Source: an uncultured Thiotrichaceae bacterium
Lineage (GTDB): Bacteria > Pseudomonadota > Gammaproteobacteria > Thiotrichales > Thiotrichaceae
NCBI GenBank assembly: GCA_902727985.1
Contig: CACVAY010000145.1
Coordinates: 1 to 64,000, forward strand
DNA length: 64,000 nucleotides
Direction of reading: 5' to 3'
Below the pieces are notes generated by a model. That model had not been told where the DNA came from. It made no database searches and worked only from the letters and a program-made list of their open reading frames with translations. How positions within the stretch are numbered: the stretch's first letter is position 1; every line of letters begins with the position of its first letter. Shown here piece after piece: positions 27,122 to 36,261 of the stretch. A program made the position numbers and the translations under genes.

Positions 27122-28600
27122 ATGAATAAAGCAACATTTCAAAGCTATGTCGACCAAGGTTTTAATCGAGTACCACTCACTCGGAACATTTTTTCTGACC
27201 TTGATAACGCCCTAAGCGTATTCCTCAAACTGGCCAATACACCTTACTCTTATCTCTTTGAGTCCGTTCAAGGTGGAGAAAAATGGGGCCGTTATTCGAT
27301 TATTGGCTTACCTGCAAAAACACTCATCAAAGTCCGTAATCATGATATAGAAGTCATTGACAATGGTGTTTCTACATTGCTCCAAGATGTCAAAGATCCA
27401 CTAGAATGGATCAATGATTACCAAAACGCTATTCGAGTTCCTGAGATTCAGGACTTACCCCGGTTTTCAGGCGGGCTAGTTGGCTATTTCGGTTACGAAA
27501 TTATTCGATATATCGAACCCAAGTTAGCTGACATCAATAAACCGGATCCCATTGGCGCGCCCGACATTCTGTTGATGCTTTCTGAAGAAGTCTTGGTCTT
27601 TGATAATCTCACCAACAACCTCTTCTTGATTGTTCATGCAGAAGAAAATGGATACGACGCTGCATTAGAGCGTTTATCTACTATCGAAGAACAGCTTAAG
27701 CAATCTTTAGAAATGCCTGTGAGCAATGCGCCTTCTGTTGACATTACTGAGAGTGATTTTGAGTCAGGTTTTACCGAAGCGGGCTTCAAAGATGCAGTTC
27801 AAACAGCAAAGAATTACACCGCTTCGGGCGACATCATGCAGGTAGTACTTTCCCAACGACTAAGCATTCCTTTCAAGGCTCCAGCGATTGATCTATATCG
27901 CGCTCTGAGAAGCGTCAATCCATCACCTTATATGTATTACCTGAATCTTGGTGATTTTTATATCGTTGGTTCCTCCCCCGAAATTCTGGTACGCAAAGAA
28001 GATAATACTGTCACGGTTAGACCTATTGCTGGCACACGCAAGCGTGGAGACACACCAAAACGTGACAAAGAACTGGAAACCGAATTACTTAATGACCCTA
28101 AAGAATTAGCAGAACATCTTATGTTAATTGATCTTGGTCGAAATGACGCCGGCCGTATCAGTAAAACAGGCTCAGTAGAACTCACGAATAAAATGACTAT
28201 TGAACGTTATTCTCATGTCATGCACATTGTCTCCAATGTAATCGGAGAATTGAGAGATGACGTAGATGCTATGGATGTTTTACGGGCCACCTTCCCAGCA
28301 GGAACCGTCAGTGGTGCTCCCAAGATTCGAGCCATGGAAATCATTGATGAACTGGAACCTGTAAAACGTGGCGTCTATTCCGGTGCTATCGGATATCTAG
28401 CATGGAACGGTAATATGGATACAGCAATTGCCATTCGAACCGCAGTAGTTAAGGATGAAACCTTACATATCCAAGCAGGTGCTGGCATCGTGTATGATTC
28501 GTTGCCCGAGCTGGAATGGAAGGAAACCATGAATAAAGCTCGTGCTATATTTCATGCCGCAAGCATCGCTGCTGCGGGCCTTAATAAAGCGACTAAATAG
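27122..28600 (+). CDS. trpE: Anthranilate synthase component I
   Basis: This 492-aa chorismate-binding enzyme has [15 protein letters not shown] at the N-terminus (tryptophan-binding region) and [15 protein letters not shown]. It also has [49 protein letters not shown] and GAGIVYDS at the C-terminus. It makes anthranilate with the TrpG amidotransferase encoded 10 bases downstream. Length is standard. The trpE-rpe-gph neighbourhood is conserved. Confidence 0.97.
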   Translation: MNKATFQSYVDQGFNRVPLTRNIFSDLDNALSVFLKLANTPYSYLFESVQGGEKWGRYSIIGLPAKTLIKVRNHDIEVIDNGVSTLLQDVKDPLEWINDYQNAIRVPEIQDLPRFSGGLVGYFGYEIIRYIEPKLADINKPDPIGAPDILLMLSEEVLVFDNLTNNLFLIVHAEENGYDAALERLSTIEEQLKQSLEMPVSNAPSVDITESDFESGFTEAGFKDAVQTAKNYTASGDIMQVVLSQRLSIPFKAPAIDLYRALRSVNPSPYMYYLNLGDFYIVGSSPEILVRKEDNTVTVRPIAGTRKRGDTPKRDKELETELLNDPKELAEHLMLIDLGRNDAGRISKTGSVELTNKMTIERYSHVMHIVSNVIGELRDDVDAMDVLRATFPAGTVSGAPKIRAMEIIDELEPVKRGVYSGAIGYLAWNGNMDTAIAIRTAVVKDETLHIQAGAGIVYDSLPELEWKETMNKARAIFHAASIAAAGLNKATK

Positions 28601-28610
28601 GAGAAGGATG

Positions 28611-29195
28611 ATGAAAAATGTCTTAATGATCGACAACTACGACTCTTTCACCTACAACCTAGTGCAGTATTTAGGGGAATTACAATCCGATGTCCAGGTT
28701 GAACGTAATGATGAAATCACGACCGATGAAATCGCTGACTTAAACCCTGAGCGTATTATGCTTTCCCCAGGACCTTGTACACCTAATGAAGCAGGTGTCT
28801 CACTGCAAGTACTTGAGAAATTCTCGGGGAAAATGCCTATTTTTGGCGTCTGCCTTGGACATCAATCCATTGGACAAGCTTTCGGCGGCAAAATCATTCG
28901 CGCTAAAGAGATCATGCACGGAAAAACATCGATGATTCATCACAATAACAAAGGTGTATTTAAAGGCTTGAACAATCCTTTTGAAGCAACACGTTATCAC
29001 TCTCTAGTTATTGAGAAAGAAAGCCTTCCAGCCTGCCTTGAAATAACCGCCTGGACCGAGACACCAGAAGGTGATCTTGACGAAATCATGGGTGTTAAAC
29101 ATCGAACGTTGAATGTAGAGGGTGTTCAATTCCACCCAGAGTCAATTCTCACAGAGCATGGCCATGACATGCTACAAAACTTTTTGGATTCTTAA
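28611..29195 (+). CDS. trpG: Anthranilate/aminodeoxychorismate synthase glutaminase component
   Basis: This 194-aa class I glutamine amidotransferase has [28 protein letters not shown], the nucleophile Cys in GVCLGHQ, and the His-Glu pair in VQFHPESI. It supplies ammonia to TrpE and often also to PabB. The ATG at 28611 is chosen for its spacing from GGAGAAGG. An adjacent ATG at 28608 is possible. Its stop overlaps the RDD gene start (TAATG). Confidence 0.95.
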   Translation: MKNVLMIDNYDSFTYNLVQYLGELQSDVQVERNDEITTDEIADLNPERIMLSPGPCTPNEAGVSLQVLEKFSGKMPIFGVCLGHQSIGQAFGGKIIRAKEIMHGKTSMIHHNNKGVFKGLNNPFEATRYHSLVIEKESLPACLEITAWTETPEGDLDEIMGVKHRTLNVEGVQFHPESILTEHGHDMLQNFLDS

Positions 29196-29698
29196 TGGCT
29201 GATTCATATCACATTGCCCCATTACATCGACGCCTGATTGCAATGATCTATGATTTTCTGCTTGCTGGAACCTTCATTAGCGTCATTTCAAGCATTGCTA
29301 GTGCATTACTGGTTTGGCAAGAAGTCACCGTAGAGCCTAATACAGCGCTCTCGAATGCATTCTTCAGCATTCAGCTCCTTCTAGGTTTTATCTACCTTGC
29401 TTTTTTCTGGCTCCGTAGCGGCAAAACACCTGGAGCTTGGGTCTGGAAAATTCAGAACCTCAGTCAGGAAGGCCGAGTCATAACCCTCATACAAGCAGCA
29501 ATACGTTACATTGTGTTGCTGTTGATCCTGTGCGGTAGCTTCATCATCGCTTACAAAGGATTGAATATGTCAATTATGCAATCTATCACCATGATGTTCG
29601 TTGGCTTTGCTTTCATTATTATCTGGAGCCGATTCAACAAAGCTGGACTCATGTTACATGAGGATATGAGCAGAACCATCGGTATTGACCTACGCTAG
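29195..29698 (+). CDS. RDD-family membrane protein
   Basis: This 167-aa integral membrane protein begins LHRRLIAMIYDFLL, the Arg/Asp signature of RDD proteins. It has about four TM segments (FISVISSIASALLVW, LLLGFIYLAFFWL, IRYIVLLLILCGSFII, MMFVGFAFIIIW) and the GKTPGAWVWKI loop. RDD proteins are poorly characterised, and some are linked to Na+ transport. It overlaps trpG by one base (TAATG). Confidence 0.85.
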   Translation: MADSYHIAPLHRRLIAMIYDFLLAGTFISVISSIASALLVWQEVTVEPNTALSNAFFSIQLLLGFIYLAFFWLRSGKTPGAWVWKIQNLSQEGRVITLIQAAIRYIVLLLILCGSFIIAYKGLNMSIMQSITMMFVGFAFIIIWSRFNKAGLMLHEDMSRTIGIDLR

Positions 29699-29702
29699 TC
29701 TT

Positions 29703-30083
29703 ATGAAATTCACAGAAGACCTTTCAACCAAAACACTGAATACCATTACTGGGTATGGCAAGGACTACTTCGCCATCCGCGAACATAAAGTTACAACGTC
29801 ACACATTGTAGCCCCCAAACACCTTGAAAACTGGCCTGTTCACGATATATCCGAGTTAACGTTAGAATTAATTTCTCCTCTCTTATCATTAAGCCCAGAA
29901 ATATTAATTTTTGGCACAGGGGAAAAACATCAGTTTCCTGACAAAGAAATTCTAAAATTATTGATTCGTAAACGCATCTGCTACGAGTTCATGGATACCA
30001 TGGCAGCCTGTAGAACCTACAATATACTTGTCGGTGAAGGTAGACTCGTCGTTGCGGGTTTGATGCTCAATCTCAATGCTTAA
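29703..30083 (+). CDS. Mth938-like (DUF498/NDUFAF3) domain protein
   Basis: This 126-aa protein has the pattern ILIFGTGEKHQFP, ELLIRKRICYEFMDTMAACRTYNILVGEGRLVVAGLML in shortened form (GTGE, CYEFMDT and ACRTYN visible). These mark the Mth938-like fold related to NDUFAF3. Bacterial members have no settled function. The ATG at 29703 is chosen because the TTG at 29685 would overlap the previous gene. It closes the trp/RDD plus-strand run and is convergent with rpoS. Confidence 0.85.
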   Translation: MKFTEDLSTKTLNTITGYGKDYFAIREHKVTTSHIVAPKHLENWPVHDISELTLELISPLLSLSPEILIFGTGEKHQFPDKEILKLLIRKRICYEFMDTMAACRTYNILVGEGRLVVAGLMLNLNA

Positions 30084-30094
30084 GTAACCAAGTA

Positions 30095-31021
30095 TCAACT
30101 ACCTAAGAGGTTTTCTCCGCTATAGCCCTGATTCTCAAGAATACGACGTAGTTTTTTTAAAGCGTCCATCTGGATCTGCCTGACTCTTTCTCGGGTAAGC
30201 TCAAGCTCTTTTCCCACTTGCTCTAAGGTTGCAGCATCATGACCTAACAATCCAAAACGACGAATAATAACTTCCTTATGTTTGGGCGCTAGTTGATTCA
30301 GCCAGTCATCAACGGAAGAATGAATATCCTCATCTTCAAGATGTGCACTTGGTGTATCTTCGGCGTCCTGAGAGACGAAATCGACAAGGGTACTGTCACT
30401 ATCACTTTTGATAGGGCTATCTAAAGACCCCGTTTTTTCATTAAAGTCGAGCAATTTATTTAACTGCTCAACCGTTTTCCCCATCCGCTCTGCAACTTCA
30501 TGGATTGTCGGCTCACGTCCAATTTGTTGAGTCAGCTCACGGGAGTTTTTGATATAGGAACTAAGCTCTTTATTAATATGAATAGGTAAGCGAATAGTAC
30601 GTGTCTGATTCATCAAAGCGCGTTCAATGTTTTGTCGAATCCACCAAGTTGCATAGGTTGAAAAGCGAAAGCCTCGCTCAGGGTCAAATTTTTCAACCGC
30701 ATGAATTAAACCAAGATTCCCTTCTTCAACTAAGTCGGGGAGTAACAAACCTCGCCCCATATAACGACGTGCAATCTTAACAACCAACCGAAGATTACAA
30801 ACAATCATCTTTTTACGAGCTTCAGAATCACCTTTAATCGCTAACCTTCCATATTTCACTTCTTCTTCAGGTTTTAAAAGAGGTGAAAACTCAATTTCAC
30901 GTAGATAAAGCTGCATAGCATCCAGTTCTTTCGAAGAAACCCGTCTTGGTTTGGCTGCAGCGGACTTCCCAAGCGCAGAAGGTGTAATTTTCAATTTAGA
31001 ATTCTTAGCATCTGATGCCAT
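30095..31021 (-). CDS. rpoS: RNA polymerase sigma factor RpoS
   Basis: This 308-aa sigma-70 family protein has region 1.2 (DAMQLYLREIEFSPLL), region 2 (NLRLVVKIARRYMGRGLLLPD, FDPERGFRFSTYATWWIRQ), region 3 (GREPTIHEVAERMG), and region 4 (RFGLLGHDAATLEQVGKELELTRERVRQIQ). These and the size fit RpoS, the general-stress/stationary-phase sigma. The ATG at 31021 is chosen for the upstream GGAG. The longer 319-aa start is less likely. No nlpD gene is adjacent, unlike in enterics. Confidence 0.95.
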   Translation of the reverse strand: MASDAKNSKLKITPSALGKSAAAKPRRVSSKELDAMQLYLREIEFSPLLKPEEEVKYGRLAIKGDSEARKKMIVCNLRLVVKIARRYMGRGLLLPDLVEEGNLGLIHAVEKFDPERGFRFSTYATWWIRQNIERALMNQTRTIRLPIHINKELSSYIKNSRELTQQIGREPTIHEVAERMGKTVEQLNKLLDFNEKTGSLDSPIKSDSDSTLVDFVSQDAEDTPSAHLEDEDIHSSVDDWLNQLAPKHKEVIIRRFGLLGHDAATLEQVGKELELTRERVRQIQMDALKKLRRILENQGYSGENLLGS

Positions 31022-31381
31022 TCTTATAACTCCAGGCAGAAATAGAACATACATTAAGACTCTTTAGATCACTATGAAAGACAGAGTCGCTTAATAAAGA
31101 CGCTGACGAGCCTTGAATATCAAACTAGCACAAAAAACTTAATTACCGTGATATATATCATAGAAAATACCACATCCGAGGACTACAGCCAAATCTTGAT
31201 GTATCCAGCATATTGAAATAAATATTAAGAGACAATCAAACCTCTTAACTTTGGAATAAAAGTAGTAAATTCAGCGATGAGTAACTTATTTTTCTCGGCA
31301 AGCATGAAATAAAACAACATTGGGTATAAATAGAGCAATTCCCAGTAGGCTTTGTAATTTAACAGATACAAAGTATAGACT
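31022..31381 (-). promoter_or_regulatory. Upstream region of rpoS
   Basis: This 360-base AT-rich gap lies between the DUF3106-like gene and rpoS. It should hold the rpoS promoter and leader. No convincing ORF was seen. A 72-aa frame at 31225-31443 has no ribosome site and overlaps the next gene. No strong hairpin was recognised. Confidence 0.4.
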
Positions 31382-31729
31382 TTACACAGGCCGCCCGTAT
31401 CTTTTAAATAAGCCATCCATATATTTCTTAAATTGCTTATCACTCATTTTTTTGAAATTGTCTTTTAATACTTTTTGTTGTTTAGATGATAGGTGTTTTT
31501 TTACCCACTTCTTATATTTTTGTAGTTTTTTTGCTTTCTTTTTAACAGAATTATGGAGAATAGTTTTTTTGGAGTCCCCATAATCTTTCCAATCACTTTT
31601 ATGCTCACTAAGGAGAAACTTTTCGAGACCTTTTAGGTCTTTCCATTTGAGATCAGAAGCGTAGAGAGGATTTAGAACAAACAGTAAAGAGAGCAAACTA
31701 GCAGCTATTGATATGGTGGTAAGTCGCAT
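31382..31729 (-). CDS. Lys-rich exported protein, DUF3106-like
   Basis: This 115-aa protein has a signal peptide (MRLTTISIAASLLSLLFVLN..YAS). The basic mature part contains EHKSDWKDYG, KWVKKHLSSKQQKVLKDNF and MSDKQF, resembling the W..L..Q pattern of DUF3106 proteins. The ATG at 31729 is chosen for GGAG seven bases upstream and the signal peptide. It is the last gene of the sigma-factor module and probably an envelope effector of the sigma/TM pair. The DUF3106 link is inference from pattern and gene order. Confidence 0.6.
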   Translation of the reverse strand: MRLTTISIAASLLSLLFVLNPLYASDLKWKDLKGLEKFLLSEHKSDWKDYGDSKKTILHNSVKKKAKKLQKYKKWVKKHLSSKQQKVLKDNFKKMSDKQFKKYMDGLFKRYGRPV

Positions 31730-31832
31730 AATGACACTCCATGTCATTGTCAAAAAAACGATAGAGCCATTCTTGGCTATTTTTTATTTTTATTTATCAA
31801 GAATATACAAGGTTGAATAATGCAACTAGAAA

Positions 31833-32276
31833 CTAGCCGTAGTTATTATACAGCCATTCATATATTTCTAGGTCTTCAGCTTCTTCTTTCTGAGCATTCT
31901 CATCGAGAGTCCTGAATTCCGCGGCATTCCCGTTTTTTTCGGCATCACCGTCTACCTCAGACACAAACCCCTTGGTCTTAGATATACCTTCAGTCATAGC
32001 AGGATTGATCTTGGCTACAGTTGTCGTATCAATTGCATCCTGATGATTGAACAAAAAAACAACAATAGAGATGCTTGCCGCAGTAGCAAGAATCCAGCCG
32101 AATGTTTCGCGAGCATAATGACGCTTATCAATAATCCTCGCATGGTCAATAGCGTTGGATCGATTTTGTCTTAGCTTACTACAGATATCTTCACTTAGAT
32201 TTTCTTCTTCCGCATCCAAGACTCGGACTATATCACTATGGGATAATTGATTTGCACTGGCTTTCTTTAACCGCAT
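31833..32276 (-). CDS. Single-pass membrane protein, putative regulator of the adjacent ECF sigma
   Basis: This 147-aa protein has a cytoplasmic N-terminal domain (~1-70, with LSHSDIVRVLDAEEENLSED), one TM segment (FGWILATAASISIVVFLFN, ~78-96) and an acidic C-terminal tail. It starts 22 bases after the sigma factor gene, the usual place for an anti-sigma or a DUF3619-like protein. No zinc-binding anti-sigma motif is present. A role in holding or modulating the sigma factor is inferred from position. Confidence 0.65.
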   Translation of the reverse strand: MRLKKASANQLSHSDIVRVLDAEEENLSEDICSKLRQNRSNAIDHARIIDKRHYARETFGWILATAASISIVVFLFNHQDAIDTTTVAKINPAMTEGISKTKGFVSEVDGDAEKNGNAAEFRTLDENAQKEEAEDLEIYEWLYNNYG

Positions 32277-32298
32277 TCAATATTCTCTTACAGTTGTT

Positions 32299-32853
32299 TT
32301 ACACAAGAATTCTATCTACAAAAGGATCTTCAAGCTCATCTCTCAAACGATGCACAGCTCTGGATAAATGTGTTTTCACACTTCCTTCAGAGCATTGCAT
32401 GATAGTTGCAGTGTCTGCCACACTCAAACCTTCCCAAATTCTCAAGGTTAAAGCCTGTTGCTGCCTTCTGGGAAGCCCTTCAATCGCTTCCAGCACTTCC
32501 TTACTAAATTGAGAACCGATAAAATGCTCTTCAGGTTCACGCTCTACTTTTTGCGCGACTGCATCTTCAATTTTAAAGGTGTCGGATTCCGTTTTAGGTG
32601 TAATAAAGACGCGCCAACGGTTTCGGACTTTCTCTCTTCGGTGCCAATCATTTATTTTGTTATGTAATATCCTAAAATAATATCCTGGCCATTCCTCTTT
32701 ACTTTTATTTGAGTATTTCTGAACCAGTTTGTACATCGCTTCTTGTACAATATCTAAAGCTTCTTGTTCGTCTTTCGTGGCTATTCTAGCCATAATAAAA
32801 CTTTTCTTTTCGACACTTTCTAGGAATACATCTATTTCGGATGTGGTATTCAG
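32299..32853 (-). CDS. ECF sigma-70 factor with probable CTG start
   Basis: The ATG at 32793 gives 164 aa, but the frame stays open upstream and encodes FLESVEKKSFIM just before it. This is the region 2 start expected in this family (FLxSVExRAFxMA..A...ALDIVQDAM). No ATG, GTG or TTG exists between 32793 and the upstream in-frame stop. A CTG at 32851-32853 lies six bases after AGGAG (32860-32864), giving a 184-aa protein starting M-NTTSEIDVFL. Region 2 (DIVQEAMYKLV) and region 4 (LPRRQQQALTLRIWEGLSVADTA, SEGSVKTHLSRAVHRLR) are complete. It probably controls the two downstream genes and others. Confidence 0.75.
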   Translation of the reverse strand: MNTTSEIDVFLESVEKKSFIMARIATKDEQEALDIVQEAMYKLVQKYSNKSKEEWPGYYFRILHNKINDWHRREKVRNRWRVFITPKTESDTFKIEDAVAQKVEREPEEHFIGSQFSKEVLEAIEGLPRRQQQALTLRIWEGLSVADTATIMQCSEGSVKTHLSRAVHRLRDELEDPFVDRILV

Positions 32854-33576
32854 GGCAAGCTCCTGAGCATAGCACTGATAGATGTCTCCTATAGCGGCTT
32901 ACGTGCTCTTTGTTTTGGGGTGATGCAAGTATAACCAAAAACAGAGTCTTATCTATCCCTTAACAGTCTATTTTTTAAGCAAACTGGTAAATATTTTCCT
33001 ATTTGTCAACGTTAAAATAAGTCCTACTTATCACAGTGATAACTTATTCTAACTACGCATCATGTATGATTGCCGCTAGTAAAGCATATTCATACAGAAA
33101 AAAATGCTATCGATACTACAATTTCAGCTTTCCAAATATAAACGCAAACCTTTTCTATTCGTTGACATTATCTTCTCATTAAAGAGATTTATTTAACTAC
33201 AGTACAAGCTCATGATTTTCTGTATAAAAAAACATCTTTTGGAGCAATTAACCTCAAGGTAGCCCCCCTTCTTTGAAAGCTAAAACAAGCCTATAAGCCA
33301 CCTTCTGACTTCATATTACGTTGCAAAAAAAGAATTCACCTCAACCCCTGAAATTTTAACTAAACTTCGGGGAATGGAATGTAGCACCCCGTTTTTAAGG
33401 CCACTTATCAACAAGTAACCATTGCACTCTCTTATGCCTAACTGACTTTCTTGAAAGACTACTTTTCTTTTAATATGGTCCAAAAAGTGAATGGGAATAT
33501 CAAATGGATTACACTATTACTTCACGATTTTTAAAACGTGCCCACTAACCCAGATATAGTCAACAAGGTAAAACCT
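32854..33576. other. Intergenic region without recognised gene
   Basis: This ~720-base AT-rich gap lies between the divergent ECF sigma and zinc metallopeptidase genes. An imperfect hairpin (33340-33370, CCCC/GGGG ends, bulged) was seen, without a T-run. No ORF with ribosome site was found. It should hold both promoters, and an unrecognised sRNA cannot be excluded. Confidence 0.4.
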
Positions 33577-34428
33577 ATGCGCTGGAGAGACAAACGAAGA
33601 AGCAGCAATATTGAAGACAGACGCGGCACACGCCGCTCAGGCGGAATGAAGATGGGAGGTGGCTTAGGCTTTATATTACTCATCATCCTGTTCCTCTTTT
33701 TAGGAAAAAACCCTCTCAACCTGCTTAGTGAAGGTAATTCAACGGCTCAATATGAAAGCCAATCGGGAAGCTCCCAAACTAATGATGAGGAAGCGGAGTT
33801 TGTATCTGTTGTTTTAGCAAGCACAGAAGACGCATGGACGCCCGTTTTTGAAAGAAGCGGTATGCGTTATAAAGCTCCAAAGCTTGTTCTCTTTAATGAT
33901 ACCGTCAATTCAGCATGCGGCATGACATCAGCGGCTACTGGGCCTTTCTATTGCCCTGGCGACTCGAAAGTTTATATTGACCTTGGTTTCTTCAGCGAGC
34001 TGGATCGTTTTGGGGCAACGGGTGATTTTGCTCGAGCCTATGTGATTGCCCATGAAGTTGGTCACCATATTCAGAATTTGCAAGGCATCTCAATGGCCGT
34101 TCAAAGATTACAACGTCAAGTATCAAAAAAAGATGCTAACCAACTATCCGTACTGACTGAATTACAGGCAGACTGCTATGCAGGGGTTTGGATTCACAAT
34201 TATGAAAAGCAACAAGACTTGTTAGAAAATGGTGATATTGAGGAAGGTATTCGCGCTGCTGCAAGCATTGGTGATGATCGTATGCAACGCCACGCTGGAC
34301 AACGTGTGAATCCAGATGCATTCACTCACGGCTCCTCTCAAGACAGGACACAGTGGTTTAAAGTCGGCATGAAATACGGCAGCGTTTCTAAATGCGATAC
34401 CATGGGAAAAGCAGGAGTAAAGCTCTAA
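33577..34428 (+). CDS. ypfJ: Neutral zinc metallopeptidase, YpfJ family
   Basis: This 283-aa protein starts MRWRDKRRSSNIEDRRG and has one N-terminal TM segment (LGFILLIILFLFLG). An ectodomain follows with VLFNDTVNSACGMTSAATGPFYCP, VYIDLGFF and the zinc motif IAHEVGHHIQNLQG (HExxH), then ELQADCYAGVW, the third-ligand Glu region. This is the YpfJ/KPN_02809 putative neutral zinc metallopeptidase. It is anchored in the inner membrane facing the periplasm. The ATG at 33577 is chosen for AAGGT upstream. The GTG at 33538 would add a non-family tail. Confidence 0.93.
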   Translation: MRWRDKRRSSNIEDRRGTRRSGGMKMGGGLGFILLIILFLFLGKNPLNLLSEGNSTAQYESQSGSSQTNDEEAEFVSVVLASTEDAWTPVFERSGMRYKAPKLVLFNDTVNSACGMTSAATGPFYCPGDSKVYIDLGFFSELDRFGATGDFARAYVIAHEVGHHIQNLQGISMAVQRLQRQVSKKDANQLSVLTELQADCYAGVWIHNYEKQQDLLENGDIEEGIRAAASIGDDRMQRHAGQRVNPDAFTHGSSQDRTQWFKVGMKYGSVSKCDTMGKAGVKL

Positions 34429-34824
34429 ATTGACACCGAATGGGAATCACTAAACTCATTTCATCAGCAATCTATTCATGACATGCACCTTTAACTACCG
34501 TCCTTGTTTTTTTGATTAGTATGTGGAAACTTCGCTCCTAAAAATAAAACACCTCAATTCCGCTACAGAATAGGCTCTAGAGACCTTCCCATCTGTATAG
34601 ACAGTCAGAAAATGACACTTTGTTGCCAAAATCTGACAATAAAGATAAAACTTTCTGACAAGTTAAGTTAATGTTCAGCGATTCAACGATACTCTGTACC
34701 CACTTCAGCAGGAGATCGTTTTGGGGTTTGTGGTACGACTCTTACGTTTGACGAAATCTCGGTCTACTAAAAATAAAATATTCTGCCATTCTGACACTCT
34801 GTGGCATAAATGAGATTACTAAGA
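34429..34824. other. Intergenic region
   Basis: This is ~396 bases downstream of ypfJ. No gene or strong terminator was recognised. The region directly before 34825 would carry the promoter of the sRNA candidate. Confidence 0.35.
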
Positions 34825-34965
34825 ACATGCTGTGGTAACTAGGTAAACTTCGGTGACCGGCACATTGGGGAGCTGGCCCGAGGAACTAATTACCTATTGA
34901 TTCGTAGAGGCAACTCTGCGAATCGCCTTCACTAAAGCACGCGAGTATATCTTGCGTGCTTTTTC
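34825..34965 (+). ncRNA. Structured intergenic RNA candidate with intrinsic terminator
   Basis: Three stacked elements are visible. An outer stem (34840-34846 with 34890-34896, 7 bp) encloses a second stem (34848-34853 with 34878-34883). A hairpin of 11 pairs with one U-G wobble and a GCAA (GNRA) tetraloop spans 34899-34924. A 9-bp terminator stem (34934-34942 with 34954-34962) runs into five T residues. This is the architecture of an independent structured RNA. It does not match 6S, tmRNA, SRP, RNase P or common riboswitch cores that I know. The 5' end is a guess. Confidence 0.6.
34934..34964 (+). terminator. Rho-independent terminator of the RNA candidate
   Basis: A 9-bp stem AAAGCACGC/GCGTGCTTT (34934-34942, 34954-34962) with an 11-base loop is followed by T residues and then TCT. 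It is too far (>500 bases) from the ypfJ stop to belong to it simply. Confidence 0.8.
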
Positions 34966-35196
34966 TATTGCAGGTCTCAATATAGAAAGCGCGACCTCTA
35001 GAACTCACAAAACAAAATTTTCACACATATTGAATGACCTTATCACTTCTCTAGCCTTACCTATAAGCTTTATCAGAGAAGCCCACTGATCATCAAAGCT
35101 ATCACTTCAACCTATTCACCTTGATTATTCGTCAGATAGCTTATATATAATGACTGTTGAATCAGAAACACCTTTTTAAGACTCTGGAATATCGCT

Positions 35197-35295
35197 TTGC
35201 CTTACGCACTGAAAAAACTTATTGGCTTACTCTTACTGCTTGCAACCGTTGGCTTGATTTCTATCCAAGCTGTTTACTACCTTTTTGCAGGATAA
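35197..35295 (+). CDS. Small TM protein ahead of the XpaC-like gene
   Basis: This is a 32-aa frame with a TTG start, encoding LKKLIGLLLLLATVGLISIQ and ending VYYLFAG, one hydrophobic helix. GGA lies eight bases upstream. It ends 3 bases before the XpaC-like ATG, so it is positioned like a coupled leader or small subunit. There is no ATG, so a chance ORF is possible. Confidence 0.4.
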   Translation: MPYALKKLIGLLLLLATVGLISIQAVYYLFAG

Positions 35296-35298
35296 ATC

Positions 35299-36153
35299 AT
35301 GGCTAAAAACATAAAACGCATCAACTCTGCCTCAGATGTTGTTCATGAGGTTCGTTATGGCCTGAAAGGGATACTGCTTTATCTTCTCCCGCTTCCTATC
35401 TTGCTTGGTGCAATCATCGCGCTAATACAAGGTAAAGTGATCATGACATTGCTGTTAGGAGCGAGTTTTGCGGGCTTTATTATTTCAGCCATTATCGCAA
35501 GACACGGCCTAAAACTAGAGGCAGCATTCAAACGGAAAAAATTTGCCAAAGCACCTGGCACGCCCTACAAAACGGTAGCAGCCATATTACTTGCTGGTAC
35601 AACAGGCTTGACTGCTTTTTTTGCTGCCCAACATGGGCTATTAAGCAGTGTGCTTACAGGTGCTGCAGCCTTTTTAGGTTTCATGTTTTCCTATGGACTT
35701 GACCCTAGAAAAGACAAAACGGGGAATTTCGTTGGCATTTCTGCTGGAGAAGTCATTGAGGCTTTAGAAGCCGCTGAAATCAAGATTTCAGGTATTGAAG
35801 ATACAAAACGGACTATCAAAGACCTTGATGTAAAACGTAGCATTGATCGGATCACCAAGAAAGCTCGTGATATCCTTCAGGTTATTGAAGATGACCCAAA
35901 AGATTTACAGCGCGCCAGAAAGTTCTTAAAAGTGTACCTTGATGGTGCAGAACGTGTTACCCAAAAATACGCAGACACCCATAAAAAAGAAGCTACAACC
36001 GAACAACTTGATAGCAACTTTGCCAATGTGTTGGCCTCTATTGAAGACACCTTTGACAAACAACATGAAAAATTAAAAGAAAACAACCAATTTGATCTTG
36101 ATGTTCAAATTGAGGTCTTAGAGACTCAATTAAAACAAGATGGCATTCGATAA
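35299..36153 (+). CDS. XpaC-like membrane protein
   Basis: This 284-aa protein has four N-terminal TM segments (LLYLLPLPILLGAIIALI, MTLLLGASFAGFIISAIIA, TVAAILLAGTTGLTAFFA, LLSSVLTGAAAFLGFMFSYG). A cytoplasmic helical domain of ~160 residues follows (ALEAAEIKISGIE, ARKFLKVYLDGAERVTQKYA). This is the layout of the XpaC (5-bromo-4-chloroindolyl phosphate hydrolysis) family, commonly beside telA. Function is unclear, but TelA/XpaC genes are linked to toxic anion and cell-envelope stress. It is the first full gene of a five-gene run. Confidence 0.75.
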   Translation: MAKNIKRINSASDVVHEVRYGLKGILLYLLPLPILLGAIIALIQGKVIMTLLLGASFAGFIISAIIARHGLKLEAAFKRKKFAKAPGTPYKTVAAILLAGTTGLTAFFAAQHGLLSSVLTGAAAFLGFMFSYGLDPRKDKTGNFVGISAGEVIEALEAAEIKISGIEDTKRTIKDLDVKRSIDRITKKARDILQVIEDDPKDLQRARKFLKVYLDGAERVTQKYADTHKKEATTEQLDSNFANVLASIEDTFDKQHEKLKENNQFDLDVQIEVLETQLKQDGIR

Positions 36154-36261
36154 GAAACCTTACTCAGGTTGCATACAACAAGCACCATGTATATTTCCAA
36201 TCGAACAATAACCTCTCATCACATAAGTGACACCAGACACACCTAAGGAGTATGTAATAGC

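Noticed and set aside
31225-31443. 72-aa minus-strand frame upstream of rpoS
   Set aside because: It overlaps the DUF3106-like gene, has no ribosome site and no family-like residues.
33340-33370. Imperfect CCCC/GGGG hairpin as a terminator
   Set aside because: It has a bulged stem, a long loop and no T-run, and no gene ends there.
34825-34965. Assignment of the structured RNA to 6S RNA, tmRNA, SRP RNA or a known riboswitch
   Set aside because: None of the conserved cores of these families that I know could be found in it.
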